Position numbers and translations under genes: made by a program
In this document: one piece after another, positions 34,881 through 46,800 of the stretch
Layout: each line of letters begins with the position of its first letter
Numbering within the stretch: the first letter of the stretch is position 1
NCBI GenBank assembly: GCA_020744225.1
Contig: JAGMWG010000007.1
Coordinates: 1,798,001-1,862,000 of the forward strand
DNA from: Paraphoma chrysanthemicola
Lineage: Eukaryota; Ascomycota; Dothideomycetes; Pleosporales; Phaeosphaeriaceae
Direction: 5' to 3'
Length of the DNA stretch: 64,000 nucleotides
The notes under the pieces: model-generated
What the model saw: the letters and a program-made list of their open reading frames with translations, nothing else
Databases searched by the model: none
Told to the model about the DNA's origin: nothing

Positions 34881-35010
34881 AGAGAACAAGGCAACACCTA
34901 AAAGAACAAGGCAACACCTAAAAGAACAAGGCAACACCTAAAAGAACAAGGCAACACCTAAAAGAACAAGGCAACACCTAAAAGAACAAGGCAACACCTA
35001 AAAGAACAAG
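34881..35010. repeat. 20-bp direct tandem array (6.5 copies)
   Basis: Six full units of AAAGAACAAGGCAACACCTA (the first with AGA for AAA) and a final 10-nt partial copy, with no spacer and essentially no divergence after the first unit. It lies about 150 bp beyond the 3' end of the bZIP gene. Uniform copies suggest recent expansion, such as a hypervariable minisatellite. Confidence 0.95.
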
Positions 35011-35161
35011 AGTTAACAGTTAATAGTAAGAGAAGGTAACGAAACAGGCTTGCTCGTGGGAGGATATAGGTTGACAGAATGATGCAACAACTAGACTTAA
35101 TGTAGTCAATCCCAACTCTGTTTATGTCTCTGTTTAATGAGAGACTATGCTGTCATCCTTG

Positions 35162-36289
35162 CTAGCCATAGACATCCAAACGAGAATCGTTGTCAATGAT
35201 CGCACCCAGTGCAGGAAATGTCCGTCGAAAATTGTCCGATATCGACCAATTTTGAAGCCGTCGCAAATGTTGCTCAAACACGGGATTTAAAATAGCATCT
35301 TCGGTCGAAGATTTCTTCCGAGCTCCCGATTCGCGATGCGGCGGAAACCAGTCGTCGAATGCAGCTTCAGGCCTAAGGCTCATAGTTTGGGATAATGAGA
35401 GTAAGACATGTGACTCCTCGTAAGGCCAATAAAGGTCGAAAGAGCTAGAGTAGCTCGAGGCAAAATCATCAAAAGAGATTGCAGGATTCTGTATAAGATA
35501 TACGCGAGCATTTGGCCACGGAATCCGATCAATCCAGGCCGGATGTTGAATCTGGAACTGAAGTGGAATGGGACGCAACCATGAGGGGATTTGATCGTAT
35601 GTTGTTTTGGTGCGGTAAATGAGCCAGTTGAGAAGCTTATACATAACATAAAGACATGCCGCCTTTTTTGGGAGAGTGTCAATTTCGGCATATGCCAGGA
35701 CAACGTCAGAAACCACGCTGGACACATGTTGATCCGTACTTCTCGCCCGGGTAAGGAGACCAGACACATCAGGTTGTTCCCTGAGGAAAATATCCAGCGT
35801 TGCATGAATTTGGCACCTAGCTCTTGCAACGTAGTCCTGTAGGATTCTATCAGATGGACAGGTAGGCTCCGTGTTCCAAGGTAAAGATTCAAATGATCCG
35901 AGATTTGGCGCTGACACACTCGGAGGGCTCATTGCTGGCTCCACACCTTCTGTCGGACGCCTATCTAGTGGTGTCCGGCCACAACTTCTGGACAGCGCAT
36001 TGTCCAACTGCGATCGCAAAGCCTGGTTCTCTGCATGAATCCGTTCTATCTCATGCCGCGATTGCTGGAGAAGGCTCTCGAGTCGTGAGGTTTCATTGAC
36101 CAGGGCGCTATTGAGCTGATCTACCTGAAATTGTAGATTTGCGATGGTCCACTTGGTCCGAGAACGCGCCGCATGCTGTGCTTTGCGATCCAAGGCTCGC
36201 TTTCGCGCAAGTCTGTCTGGTATCATCTTCTCTTGCACAGTCGGACCATGACTGGACGATGCTTCATTCCGTGATTCGCTTCCGGACAT
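35162..36289 (-). CDS. bZIP transcription factor with DUF3425 domain
   Basis: The single exon encodes 375 residues. A basic region and short leucine zipper occupy residues ~28-100 (DRLARKRALDRKAQHAARSR, then a heptad-rich helix QFQVDQLNSALVNETSRLES). A variable linker leads to a DUF3425-type C-terminal domain, which is rich in aromatic and proline motifs: YKLLNWLIYRTKTTYDQIP, SWLRPIPLQFQIQHPAWID, DRIPWPNAR and FDLYWPYEESH. This architecture is specific to filamentous ascomycetes. Members often regulate stress responses or nearby secondary-metabolite genes. Local control of the ligase and hydrolase genes to its right is possible but unproved. Confidence 0.9.
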   Translation of the reverse strand: MSGSESRNEASSSHGPTVQEKMIPDRLARKRALDRKAQHAARSRTKWTIANLQFQVDQLNSALVNETSRLESLLQQSRHEIERIHAENQALRSQLDNALSRSCGRTPLDRRPTEGVEPAMSPPSVSAPNLGSFESLPWNTEPTCPSDRILQDYVARARCQIHATLDIFLREQPDVSGLLTRARSTDQHVSSVVSDVVLAYAEIDTLPKKAACLYVMYKLLNWLIYRTKTTYDQIPSWLRPIPLQFQIQHPAWIDRIPWPNARVYLIQNPAISFDDFASSYSSSFDLYWPYEESHVLLSLSQTMSLRPEAAFDDWFPPHRESGARKKSSTEDAILNPVFEQHLRRLQNWSISDNFRRTFPALGAIIDNDSRLDVYG

Positions 36290-36822
36290 TTTGATAAAGA
36301 AGATAACGAGGTGTCATTCGTCAAGCAGAAAGCCGAGAGCTGGGACCTCAAGACTGGATCATCGCGATAAGCTTGGCGAGCCAATTTAGCCGGCAATGCC
36401 CTCTGATACCCCGCATTTCTACACCCGCTAAATTTCGCGAGACCTCATCGGTCTCGCATAGTTTTTTGACACCCTTGTCTATGTACAGTCTCAAGTTGGA
36501 CTGTAGACTCCGTCCACGAACAGAAACTAACAATCATGTGCGTATGTTAGCGTTTATTAACGCGGCAATATCAATGTCTGACATTTCACCAGGATTGCGT
36601 AGATTGGTCTAGCATATTTACGAAGAGAAGAGCCCAAAGCCCGGCAGGAGAGGTCGAGCCGAGTCTACGCAAGAAGCATTATATGTACTGGAAACCTCGA
36701 TACAGAAAGCTTTAGTGTGTTCTTTTCTGTTCTGGAGACGGCGTCGACACTGTGCTCTGGCACAGTCGATGTCGACTTGGCTGACAGTTCGAGTCTCGAG
36801 ATGCCTGCGCAGCCTGCCAAGA
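36290..36822. other. Upstream region of the bZIP gene
   Basis: About 530 bp containing the bZIP promoter and the 3' end of the ligase gene. Includes an imperfect inverted repeat near 36,745-36,775 (GTCGACACTGTG/CACAGTCGATGTCGAC). No gene is seen. Confidence 0.4.
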
Positions 36823-38821
36823 TCACAACTTCGTGAGTCGTAACCCAGCCAAACGCGCTGGCAGTTGTCGTTTCAGAATCTTGCCACTCGCTGTTTTTGG
36901 AAGTTCATTCAAGACCTCAATTCCCCCTCTCAATTTCTTATAGGGACTCACCCTTCCGTTCACAAAATGCATAATTTCGTCCAAGGCGGAGTCTTGTCCC
37001 TTTGCTTGCTTGGTCGCGAGCTTTGACAGCGTCACATATGCCATTGGTATTTCGGTCCCTTCGTTGTCGTCCCATGTTGCACATACAGCGCTCTCGTCCA
37101 CAAATGCGTGCGAGTTGAGAATACCCTCAAGCTCGCTAGGAGCCACTTGCATGCCTTTGTATTTGATGAGCTCCTTCTTACGGTCTGTGAGGTATAAAAA
37201 GCCATCGGCATCGAAATGTAGTACATCACCCGTACGCATCCATTCGCCATGGAAAGTCTCAGTTGTCGCGGCGGGATTGCCCAAGTATCGACTGAGGCAT
37301 CTGACATTAGTCTCCTTCGTGTACTGGGCGCCAGAAAACTTACCGGAATACTGTAGGTCCACGAACCAGCAACTCGCCGTCCTGGCATTCAGCAACATCA
37401 TTAAGTCCGTCGTCAACGACTCGTGCATCGCTGAGAGTAGTGAGTACAAATTTCCCGACACAGCAGCTAACATACACGTTGGCAACCAGCCTACCCACAC
37501 TTCCGACTCGGTCCGATTCGTGGCTGCGCAATATAGCAACGTTACACTCCGTTAAGCTTGTGATGTGGTCAGTGTTGTTACCATCGAATGCGTAAAGGGA
37601 ACTGACCCATATCCTTGGAATATCGGTGCTTGATTGAACCTCAACTGCAGGCCTTGTATGACTTCTGGTTGCAATACAGCCCCGGAGCACAAGATGAACC
37701 TGATGCTGCTCAAGTCATGCAGGCTGAGTGTTGCAGTCTTCAGCATCGCTAATGCGATCGACGGCACTATTCTCAAAGTATTTGCTTTACAAGCTGAAGA
37801 TAGTCGCAGAAGCTCGTCTAGACTATACTTCTTCAATAGCATGTTATATGATCCAAGCCAAATGCCCATCAATCCAACTGCATTGAAGCCTGAGAGTGTG
37901 AGCGATGTGTGAGGCAAGGAAAACCGGAAACGCACCATATATGTGACACAAGGGTGGAAAGAAAACACATCTGCCGTGAGCGTTATAGAGGGCCGGATCA
38001 CTAGACCGTAACCCAGCAAGGGACGCTATCAGATTGTAATGGCTAAGTTCGACGCCTTTTGGTTTTCCGCTGGTACCAGAGCTGAAGCAGATGGCAGCCG
38101 TATGCTCCCGATTGTCGGTCATGGAGAGGTCATACACGGGCAGCTCGTTCGCACATTCGAACTCGGTAGGATACTGCTCATGATCAGCGCTTTGATCAGG
38201 CTTTCACGCGATGTGTCTCACGTTGGGCACAAGTGGATCTGAGCCCAGGAGGAACATCATGTCGGGTCGACTGGGCAATGCGGTTGGTGCCAGCGCTCTG
38301 ACAACGGTTTGGTGCAGATCAGTATCAATCGCAATGACTTTTGGGCGACAGATCCGTAAGTAGTGTGTGAAATCGACAGCGGTGCTCAGCGGGTTGATCA
38401 ATCTGGGATTGTTAACCCAAATTTGATCCTTTATCCAACTGGCATGCTACTCACGCAACAGTTGCACCACTCCAGAGAACAGCGTGAATTAATTCAACAT
38501 GAGCAACCTAAGCAAGTCGAGATAAGCATGCGAGGCGCGGAGCAGTGGCTCCCAGTAAAGACGCACCGAATTTGGCGCACTGATGGCAACCACATCGCCA
38601 GCTACTAAACAATACTTCTCTTTCAGGCTCCACGCATGACGAGCGGTATTATTGTGAAAACCCCCATATGTCAATGCATGTCCCGTCCAATTATCTTCTA
38701 GTATGATCTTGTCTTTATACACGGCATCGGGATTGTATTGCGTGAGGTACTGGGAGATTGAAAGATTCGTTGGGCAGTACGCAGGCGGGTAGGTTGAGCG
38801 GTAGATTTTCTGCGCGGTCAT
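36823..38821 (-). CDS. 4-coumarate-CoA ligase-like acyl-CoA synthetase (ANL family)
   Basis: Eight exons on the minus strand: 38821-38567, 38507-38455, 38402-38222, 38173-37936, 37889-37607, 37556-37476, 37430-37344 and 37291-36823. They are joined by GT-AG introns of 45-59 bp and all stay in phase for 548 residues. The raw frame looks broken but the splice model restores a full enzyme. AMP/P-loop motif SSGTSGKPKGVELSH is at ~194-208; the motif IFQGYG-LTECNVA spans intron 5; ELLVRGPTVF and GEWMRTGDVLHF follow, then YLTDRKKELIKYKGMQVAPS. The catalytic Lys530 lies in PKTASGKILKRQ. The enzyme adenylates a carboxylic acid and forms its CoA thioester. The C-terminal TKL is a weak PTS1-like ending. 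The acid substrate is unknown. Confidence 0.92.
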
Positions 38822-39332
38822 TGTGATGATACCTTGAGCATGGATAGTTCAGAGGCACGAGAGATAGGGGCACTGCCACATGGTTATGATCATTTGACAA
38901 CATGCAAGGAGAGCTCGGTTCTGCAAGGAGATTCGTTTTAGATATGGGAATACATAGAGGGAAGCGGTGCGGTCCATAAGGCGGAAGCCCTTGTTCATTA
39001 GCTGCAGGGGACCGACCACGCACGTGTCGATAACGGAAGTAAACGCCGTTAGCTGCGACCATGATCCCCATAGTCGCTAAGACGCCATGGCAGATGGCTC
39101 GAACAGTCGAGCACGGTGTAGCAGCGGGGCAGATACAAGGGGTGGCAGGAACGGTTTGCTCCCTACCCACAGTATACTGGCCATGAAGCGATCTCTTACG
39201 AGAAAGAACACTCTGGCAGGTTGTGGTGGGCAATGATCCCCTCCGTAGTGACCCCTGTGCATGGGGGAGAATGCATGGAGGAGAGTGCATGCTGGATGCA
39301 GGTGACGGTGGTGATGCAGGTGCTTCTGAGCC
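38822..39332. other. Intergenic between ligase start and hydrolase end
   Basis: About 510 bp holding the ligase promoter. Open frames here are GC-rich shadows without family features. Confidence 0.4.
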
Positions 39333-40148
39333 TCAAACGGTCCGCGTAACGGCCACGCCAGCAGTTTCGGCCAGGTCGTATATCGCTTCAACTACGCGAT
39401 CGACGTCCTTAGTCTTGATGGGGATGCGGTGAGCGCCGTCCCACTCGACGAGGATCGTGGTGTCCTCGTCGCAGTACTCGTGCAGCAATTTGCGGTGGAG
39501 CTGGAGCCCCGGGTCGGCCCGACCGTGGACATGGAGCGTTGGCGTATGCAGCATGGCCTCGCTGTCCACGACACTGCAGAACTGGAAGCCTTCAGATAGC
39601 TCCCCTGCACCCACCAGTGCCTGGGCCTTGAGTATGCTGGGCGCGAGGTTGCTCAGCGGCGCGCGTCCCGCAAGCAGGATCCCAAACTTCCACGTGATGC
39701 CAGGCACGCCCGTCAACCCAACCGAGATGCGGTCTCCGCGCGCCTGTTGCTCGAGTAGCAGGCTGGCGGACAGTTTGGCGCCCTGGCTGAAGCCCATCAG
39801 GCCGACCCACTCGCCGGTGCCGCCGGCGCGGTCATCGTCTTCAATGGCGGTTCGGAGGGCATACCCAATTTCGTCAATGCAGCTGTCGGCGTCAATTTCG
39901 GCGTGCTCAGGCAGCCAGCGCAGCCAGCGGCGGAAGGGCGCGTAGGAGCCGTATACGCCCACGATGTCCGGGTGAGGGTCGCAGAAGAAGGGTGCATCGG
40001 CCCACACCAGGCGGAATGTGTGCTGGAGGTGGCGGATGAGGGCTCGCGACTGCGCTGCGAAGATGGCCGCATTGACGCCGCCGCCGTGGAGGCACAGGAC
40101 GCGCGGCAGCGATTTCGAGTCGGGCGCCGTCGCTGGTACGGACGGCAT
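39333..40148 (-). CDS. FSH-type serine hydrolase (FSH1/LovG-like)
   Basis: The single exon encodes 271 residues, the typical size for fungal FSH alpha/beta-hydrolases. LCLHGGGVNAAIFAAQ at the N-terminus is the oxyanion/HGxG region. WVGLMGFSQGAKLS carries the nucleophile Ser121. The acid lies in HVHGRADPGLQLHRKLL and the base in EWDGAHRIP. Members include yeast FSH1-3 and thioesterase-like hydrolases that release polyketide chains in secondary-metabolite clusters (LovG). The neighbouring CoA ligase and bZIP gene fit such a setting, but no polyketide synthase lies in the window. It is the last intact gene before the repeat block, and is noticeably more GC-rich than its flanks. Confidence 0.9.
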   Translation of the reverse strand: MPSVPATAPDSKSLPRVLCLHGGGVNAAIFAAQSRALIRHLQHTFRLVWADAPFFCDPHPDIVGVYGSYAPFRRWLRWLPEHAEIDADSCIDEIGYALRTAIEDDDRAGGTGEWVGLMGFSQGAKLSASLLLEQQARGDRISVGLTGVPGITWKFGILLAGRAPLSNLAPSILKAQALVGAGELSEGFQFCSVVDSEAMLHTPTLHVHGRADPGLQLHRKLLHEYCDEDTTILVEWDGAHRIPIKTKDVDRVVEAIYDLAETAGVAVTRTV

Positions 40149-40729
40149 GGCAGAATGCTGTTTGTGCCTGTCTGTTGCTCACCGCAGTCATGCGGCGTAA
40201 TTATATGTACACTTGCATATCGCTGCAGGCTTACCGGTAACTGCGTGCGCCTCCGGAGGCCGAAAGTGTGGTGAGCTCAACAATGGAGCAGAGTTGTCGG
40301 CAATTGTCCTCATGCCAACGCCGAACGCATGAATGAATATGACTGTTCAGGCCATGTCTGGTGAAGCTGCTCGGCCATGAGCACTTATGGCTTAAATGCG
40401 GTATGAGTGAAACCGATGCAAGGCACGCAGCAACGTACAGAACATGTGATGTTTGCAGGAGAACTGGTGTGTTCACTGTTGGAGAGCCGAGCGCTCTGAC
40501 CTACCCTTCGGTTCCTCAACATCACACATCAATCACGTTGCATGTCAATCATGTATGTTGCTCAGCCAGGCACACATGTAGAGCGAGTGTTCTCCACACT
40601 ATCGTAGAATAGCTACTATCTCTACTGTGAAGAAACTGTGAAGAAGAGGTAACAGCAGTGTCGATCGGGACTTCTATGAATAAGAGGCACTAAGTCAGAT
40701 AGGATTTAATAAAATACCGAAGACGTAAA

Positions 40730-40745
40730 GTTACCTATAGGTAAC
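40730..40745. repeat. 16-bp perfect palindrome GTTACCTATAGGTAAC
   Basis: Perfectly self-complementary sequence right before the composition break. It could be the outer edge of a degraded transposon or a binding site; undetermined. Confidence 0.6.
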
Positions 40746-40808
40746 GTACCCCACGAGCGAGTTGCTCACACGGGCGAGTTACTCACTGTGCTAAGACTCT
40801 ACTAAAAC

Positions 40809-40826
40809 GTACTCTTGCAAGAGTAC
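40809..40826. repeat. 18-bp perfect palindrome GTACTCTTGCAAGAGTAC
   Basis: Perfect self-complementary sequence about 60 bp inside the transition zone. Together with the previous palindrome it marks the last non-degraded DNA before the RIP block. Function unknown. Confidence 0.6.
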
Positions 40827-41499
40827 AAAACGCACCTCAAAGTAGATCTACTGTGCTGCATAGTACATATATTACTTAGAGACTATTTCTTCTACTTGCT
40901 TGTATATATATAAGTTATAACTAGTCTTACTATAGCGTTTATAGCGCCTTTAAGTTAGCTTACTACTCTTAGCGTATATACTCTTTCTTATCTTCTTTCT
41001 ATTACTATATACTATAAACTCTTTTAAGATAGTTAAGCGTATATTCTCTTTAGCTATAAAAGTCTCTTTAGTCTTTATATACTTTCTCTTATATAATTTA
41101 TAGTATAAGATAGCTTTATTAGCTATCTAAAGCTCTTTAACTTAGTTACTTATTAATACTAAAAAATGTACTATTATCTCTATATCTTTAGTAAGCTTTT
41201 TAACTACTTTAACTATATAGATAAAGAAGCTATTAACGTGCTTTTAAATTCTTTTTTAAATTAGTATTAATTATAACTTAAATTCTAGAGTATTACTTAA
41301 GATTTTAGACTCTTAGAGTATACTATTAGTAGTAAGTAGTATAAGTATATATAAGTAAATATTAAGCTTTAATATTACTACTTCTACGTTAAGTAAAACT
41401 AAGCTAGTATTTTAAATACTTCTCTTAATATTACTTTTAATAATTATATTCTTAAATATAGTAATAAAGTAAGATAGAAACTTAAGTTTAGTAATATAG

Positions 41500-42560
41500 T
41501 TAATATTACGTATTAAGTTCTTAGCTTAGTATCTATATATCTTCTTTAATAGTAAGAAATAACTTATATTAAGAGACTATAAGAGATATAATAAGTAAGA
41601 AAGTATATAAAAAGTAATAATCTTATTCTTTTTATAGTACTACTAGAAATTAAGTAAGTTATAGCTCTTATAGCTATTAATAATAAGTAATTATACTTCT
41701 CTAAGAGTATACTTCTTTATATAAATATTAAAGTACTTTAACTATACTAAGTTAAGCTTATTTATTATCTAGCTATTCTTAGAAACTATAATAATCTAGT
41801 TATTAAGTAGATTATTCTTCTTATACTAAGTAGTAAGATAATTCTTATCTTAGAAAATAATAAAGAGTAGAATTACTTACTTTATTATATTAATCTCTTA
41901 GATTACTATAGTTTACTTATAATTACTTTACTAAATACTCTTTAGCTATTCTTAATACTTAAAGTTTATAACTACTACTCTAGTTAATATTATACTTATT
42001 ATAAAGCTAAACTTATTAAAGTTATAGATATTCTTATTAAGAATACTATACTTAGTCTTTATATTCTTTATAAGTTAAAACTAGTTTTATATAACTTTAG
42101 AATTCTTATAAAGAGCTCTCTTATAGTTATACTTATAATTAAACTTAACTTTAAGCTTAGAGTAATATTTAATAAAAGTTATAGCTTAGTTAATACTTAC
42201 TAATAGTTAGCTACACTTCTTATATAGTAAATTAGCTATATTCTTAATAGTAGTAAGCTATAGTATAAATTTTTATATATTAAGCTTAAGTATATACTAA
42301 ATAATTACCTTCTTCTCTATTAAATAAAGATTTACTAAGTTAAGTAAGTAATTACGTTATAACTACTTTCTAGTACTTTAACTACTAAGTATTAATTAAG
42401 AGACTTTATAAATAGCTATAGTATATTATTTAGAGAGATTTATATTATATTTAATAGTCTAAAGTATAAGCTATAATTAAGTCTTCTTTAAAGCTAGTAG
42501 CTTATTTAGTAGTTAATTTATTATACTTTATACTCTTATAAAAGTATATTTTAGTAGAGT
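41500..42560 (+). pseudogene. Degenerate coding repeat, copy A (unidentified family)
   Basis: Shares three ordered anchors with copies B (49.7-50.7 kb) and C (59.9-60.9 kb). These are ATATTAAAGTACTTTAACTA-type sequence near 41,725, ACTTATAATTACT near 41,915 and CTTATTAAAGTTATAGATAT near 42,010. Divergence is by transitions, as expected from RIP. In one frame, ignoring stops, all three read as similar hydrophobic protein. I do not recognise the family. Copy C lies inside a TIR element, so this may be a decayed transposase. Confidence 0.5.
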
Positions 42561-42684
42561 CTTAGTATAGTAAGTAACTTACTTATAGAGTATATTAGTC
42601 TTAAAGTATAAAAAGAATAAGTAAAGAGGTATAAATTAAAAGAAGTATATTTACTTAAGTTTATTATAAAGATAAGTCTTATAA

Positions 42685-42870
42685 TATATTCTACTAGTAA
42701 ACTTACTATACTAGTAAACTTACTATTTTTTCTTAGTATAAGTAATATATATTATAAATCTTTAATTTTTTTACTTTTAAATAAGAAGCTAGTATATACT
42801 ATACTAGTATCTAATTTAGAAAATACTTTTATATTCTTTTTATATATCTATATATTATAATATAAACTAT
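42685..42870 (+). mobile_element. Left-end fragment of the TIR element family
   Basis: About 180 bp matching the left end of the 59,087-60,935 element in the same orientation, including the doubled ACTAGTAAACTTACTAT terminal motif and the following ~130 bp. No matching right end was found nearby, so it is a truncated copy or a short non-autonomous derivative. A diverged version of the same terminal motif recurs at about 42,870-42,910. Confidence 0.6.
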
Positions 42871-43384
42871 TAGTAAGCTAGCTATATTAGTAAGCTAGCT
42901 ACTTTTTCTTAGTATAACTAATATATTAGTAACTTAATTATAACGTAGTTTATAAGTAAGTACTACGTATAAGTAAGTACTATATCTTATTAACTTTATA
43001 CACTTCTTTAAGTATATAACTTAACTATAATAAATTATAGTATATTAATAGTTATATAATAGATTAAGTAGTATTTATAAAGCTTTTTTTATATATATAA
43101 ATATTATACTTAGTTTCTCTATACTTACTATAGCGCGTAAGAGTCTAGTAGCTAAGATCTAATTACTTTTTACTTTAATACTCTTTATAAGTAATTTATT
43201 AATTAGCTTTATATTAGATAAGTATATTCTTACTAGCTTTCTTTATTAAGACTTTCTACTTCTATATATACTTTTTCTTATACTACTTTTACTTTAATAC
43301 TATCTTATTAGTCTTCTTAAGACTAGTAATTCTCTTATATATTAGCTTAGCTAATAGAATTATTATCTTAGTACTCTTCTTAAG

Positions 43385-43816
43385 TATTAAGATAGTAGCT
43401 TATAAAGACTAGAGTAAACTAGTTAATATATAAGAGAGCTCTAGAGTTTATTTAAAGAGAATAAGCGTAGAGTAAAAGAGTAAGCTTAAGTAGTCTAGAG
43501 TAAATTATCTATCTTAGAATATTAAGTTAAATATAAGAAGAGATAAGCTCTTCTTATATGTATCTATATACTATAGTTTCTTATAGTACTTACTATAAGA
43601 AGTATAAGATATAAGATCTACTTATAAGTTTATATATAAGAAGAGTACTATAACTACTTTTTATACATAAACTTATAAGAAGATTACGTAGTCTAACTCT
43701 ATATATAGAGTAGCGTTATCTATTAGTTCTCTAAGACTAGTCTAAGTATAACTATATAGTATAATTATACCTTATTTCTTTAATCTTGTTATTTCTTCTT
43801 TATAAGATTTATAATA
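43385..43816 (-). repeat. LTR (3' side) of the 43.4-49.4 kb element
   Basis: 432-bp long terminal repeat, aligned end to end with 48941-49372. Differences are almost all C/T or G/A. Confidence 0.92.
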
Positions 43817-46800
43817 CTATTCTCTCTTCTCTTATAGTTTATTCTTAAGCTTTATTAGTTATTTCTTATAGCTAATATTAGTAGTATCTAAATCTAAAAA
43901 ATATCTTTATCTTACTTTTAAAATTTATTATAATAGTTAACTAGCGCTTATCTTCTATAATCTTTATCTTTTATACAATTAAGAGTATATTATAATACTA
44001 GAAGTTAATAGTTAGTATTTTAAGTACTTAGAGTATACGTAGCTAAGTTACTTATATATAAATATATCTTAAGTATTATTAAATAAGACTTAAGATAAAT
44101 ATAAGAAGAAGGTAGAAATAGATAAGAAATTATTAGCTAAAGTAATTTTACGTTTAATATAGAATAAGAAGATACTATAATAAGCTAAGAATTATATATT
44201 AAGAAAGGTATAGTATTTAGTAAATAGTCTTTACGCTAAGAGTAAAATAGTAAACGTATAGAAGTTAGATAAATATTCTACTACTAATACCTTAGTAGAG
44301 TTCTTACTAATAATATAAGAGATCTTAAGTAATATAGAGTTTCTAGTAGCTATACTATAACTAAGTAAAGTATCTATTTTCTTATAAGTTTCTTATACTT
44401 TAACTATAGTACTTTTACTAATATTTTTTATAGTTCTTAAAGTTAGTTATATCTTTTATTTTAGAAGTCTTTCTATATTTACTTATCTTTTTTCTATTTT
44501 TCTTTAGAACTATTATAGAATAGTCTCTAAAAGTCTTTAGGTAAGTATTATCTAAAGGCCTAGTTAATATTATACTCTTATTAGTACTTCTTAAGTATTT
44601 ACTAATAGTTTTCTAGATAGACTTTAGGTTTCTATATATTTTCTTTCTCTAGGTATTCTTTTTATTTAATAAGCTAGTTAAGTTTCTTTTCTATAGTTTA
44701 GTAACTATATAAGTCTTTAACTTTAAACTTATTTTCTTTCTCTATCTTATAGTAGAAAGTTTTCTAGAGTAGTATTTTAGAATCTACTATCTATATTTCT
44801 CTATATTCTATATATATACTATACTTATTCTTATAGTAGTTAGTATATTTCTTAACGTAATTTATAACTTTATTTCTTATATTCTTAAATTTATAGTTCT
44901 ATTAGATAAGTTCTATAGTCTATATAATCTTAGAGTATTTATATATAAAGTTATTATAGTATACTCTAATAAGCTCTTTTTATAGTTTCTCTAGTACTTT
45001 ATTAGTAACTTAAAGTATTAAATACACTTCTTTAGATAGTTTTAAGAATCTATTATTATTTTGTTAAAGTAAGAGTATAAAGACGTCTATCTTCTTTCTA
45101 ACTATATTATACCTTCTACTTAGAGTATCTACTCTTCTATTATTCTTCTTTAGTATATATATAACTTTAAACTAGTATTATCTAAGTAATTCTAACTAGC
45201 GTACTTACTTATAGTTAAGTTACTTTATTATAGTAAAGTATTAAAGATTCTTATAGTCTATAAATATTATTAGCTTAGAATAACTTTCTATATATATTCT
45301 CTAGTATTCTAGAGTGTATACTATTACTAGAAGTTCTTTATTATAAATATTATATTATTTCTTAGCTAATAAGAACTTTTTTAAGTAGTAAACTACTAGA
45401 TACTACTTACTATTCTATTTCTATAGTATAGCTCTACCTATTATAAGATTAAACGTATTTATCTTAAATTATAAAGGTTTACTACTTTAGAATACTATAA
45501 GAACTAGTTTAGTAATATAGACTAGTTTAAGTACTTTAAATACTTCTTACTATAAGTTTTTATCTCTAAGTAGTTTCTTTTTTTATTAACTTTATTAATA
45601 GTATTATAATTTTTATAAAGTTCTTAATAAATATTTAATTAAAGTTTATAAACTTAATAAAGAATTATATATTCTTTACTATTTTAGGTATTACCTATTC
45701 TTTTATTATTTTAATCTTAGTTTTACTAATTTATACTCTATTAATTCTAACTATATATTCTAGAAATTTAACTTCTTTTTTATAGAACTTATACTTCTTA
45801 AGTTTTAGTTTAAGACTATACGTTTTAAGTTATTAGAGAACTTTAGTTATATACTTTATATAGTCTTCTATATATTCTAAGTAGATTAGAATATTATTTA
45901 GATATATAATTATAAATTTATCTAGATACTTATATAAAGTATTATTAACTAGCTCTTAGTATATTACTAGTGTATTAGTAAGACTAAAAAGTATTATAGT
46001 ATATTTATAGTATCTATATCTTATTTAGAATACTATTTTCTATTCTTTATCTTTTCTTATTCTAATAAGGTTATATACTTCTCTTAAATCTAGTACTATA
46101 AAGATTTTTACTTTTAATAGCTTATTATATAGTTCTTATATATTTAGTAATAAGTAGTAATTCTTCTTTATAATTACGTTTAGTTTATAGTAGTTAATAT
46201 ATAGTTATAGTATTCTATTTTTCTTTAGTATAAATAGAACTAAGTATTTTACTAAGAACTTAGATTTTCTAATAAATTCTTTTACTAGATTATTATTAAT
46301 ATACTTCTTAAGTACCTTAAGCTCTTTTTCTAATAGTTAGTATATTAGCTTAAATCTAGAGTATTTTTCTTTTACTAATTTAATCTTATAATTCTATTTC
46401 TAGTGTTTTAGTAAGGCTTTTATACTAGTTTTCTTAATAAATATATTAATAAATTTGTTATAAACTACTAGAATATTTAGAGTAACGCTTTTCTTCTCTT
46501 CTCTTACTATAGTACCTAATACTTTTAGTAACTTAGTAGAGTTAACTCTCTTATATTACGAACTTCTTTTCTTATTCTTTAGAATAGTTAGTTATAAAGT
46601 AATACTTATAATTATCTTCTTATTTACTAATATAGTATGTAATTATATAGAAATATTAAGTATATAAGCGTTTATTATGTTACCTAATAAGACTTATTAA
46701 TTTCTCTAATTAATATCTAGATTATAGTCTCTTAGCTAAGGTAGTTCTAATATAATATTATAAAAGGTTTTCTTAAAAATATCTAGATATACTACTAGAC

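Larger units (their letters stand above)
40149..40860. other. Euchromatin-repeat transition zone
   Basis: About 700 bp in which base composition falls from gene-like to strongly AT-rich. The hydrolase promoter lies at the left. Two perfect palindromes and a GAGCGAGTTGCTCAC / GGGCGAGTTACTCAC near-duplicate motif (around 40,755-40,790) are seen. No gene was recognised. Confidence 0.5.

Noticed and set aside
34881..35010. CRISPR-like array
   Set aside because: Units are directly contiguous without spacers, in a eukaryotic genome; it is a minisatellite.
36785..36805. tRNA B-box-like GTTCGAGTCTC
   Set aside because: No matching A box or acceptor-stem pairing at tRNA spacing.
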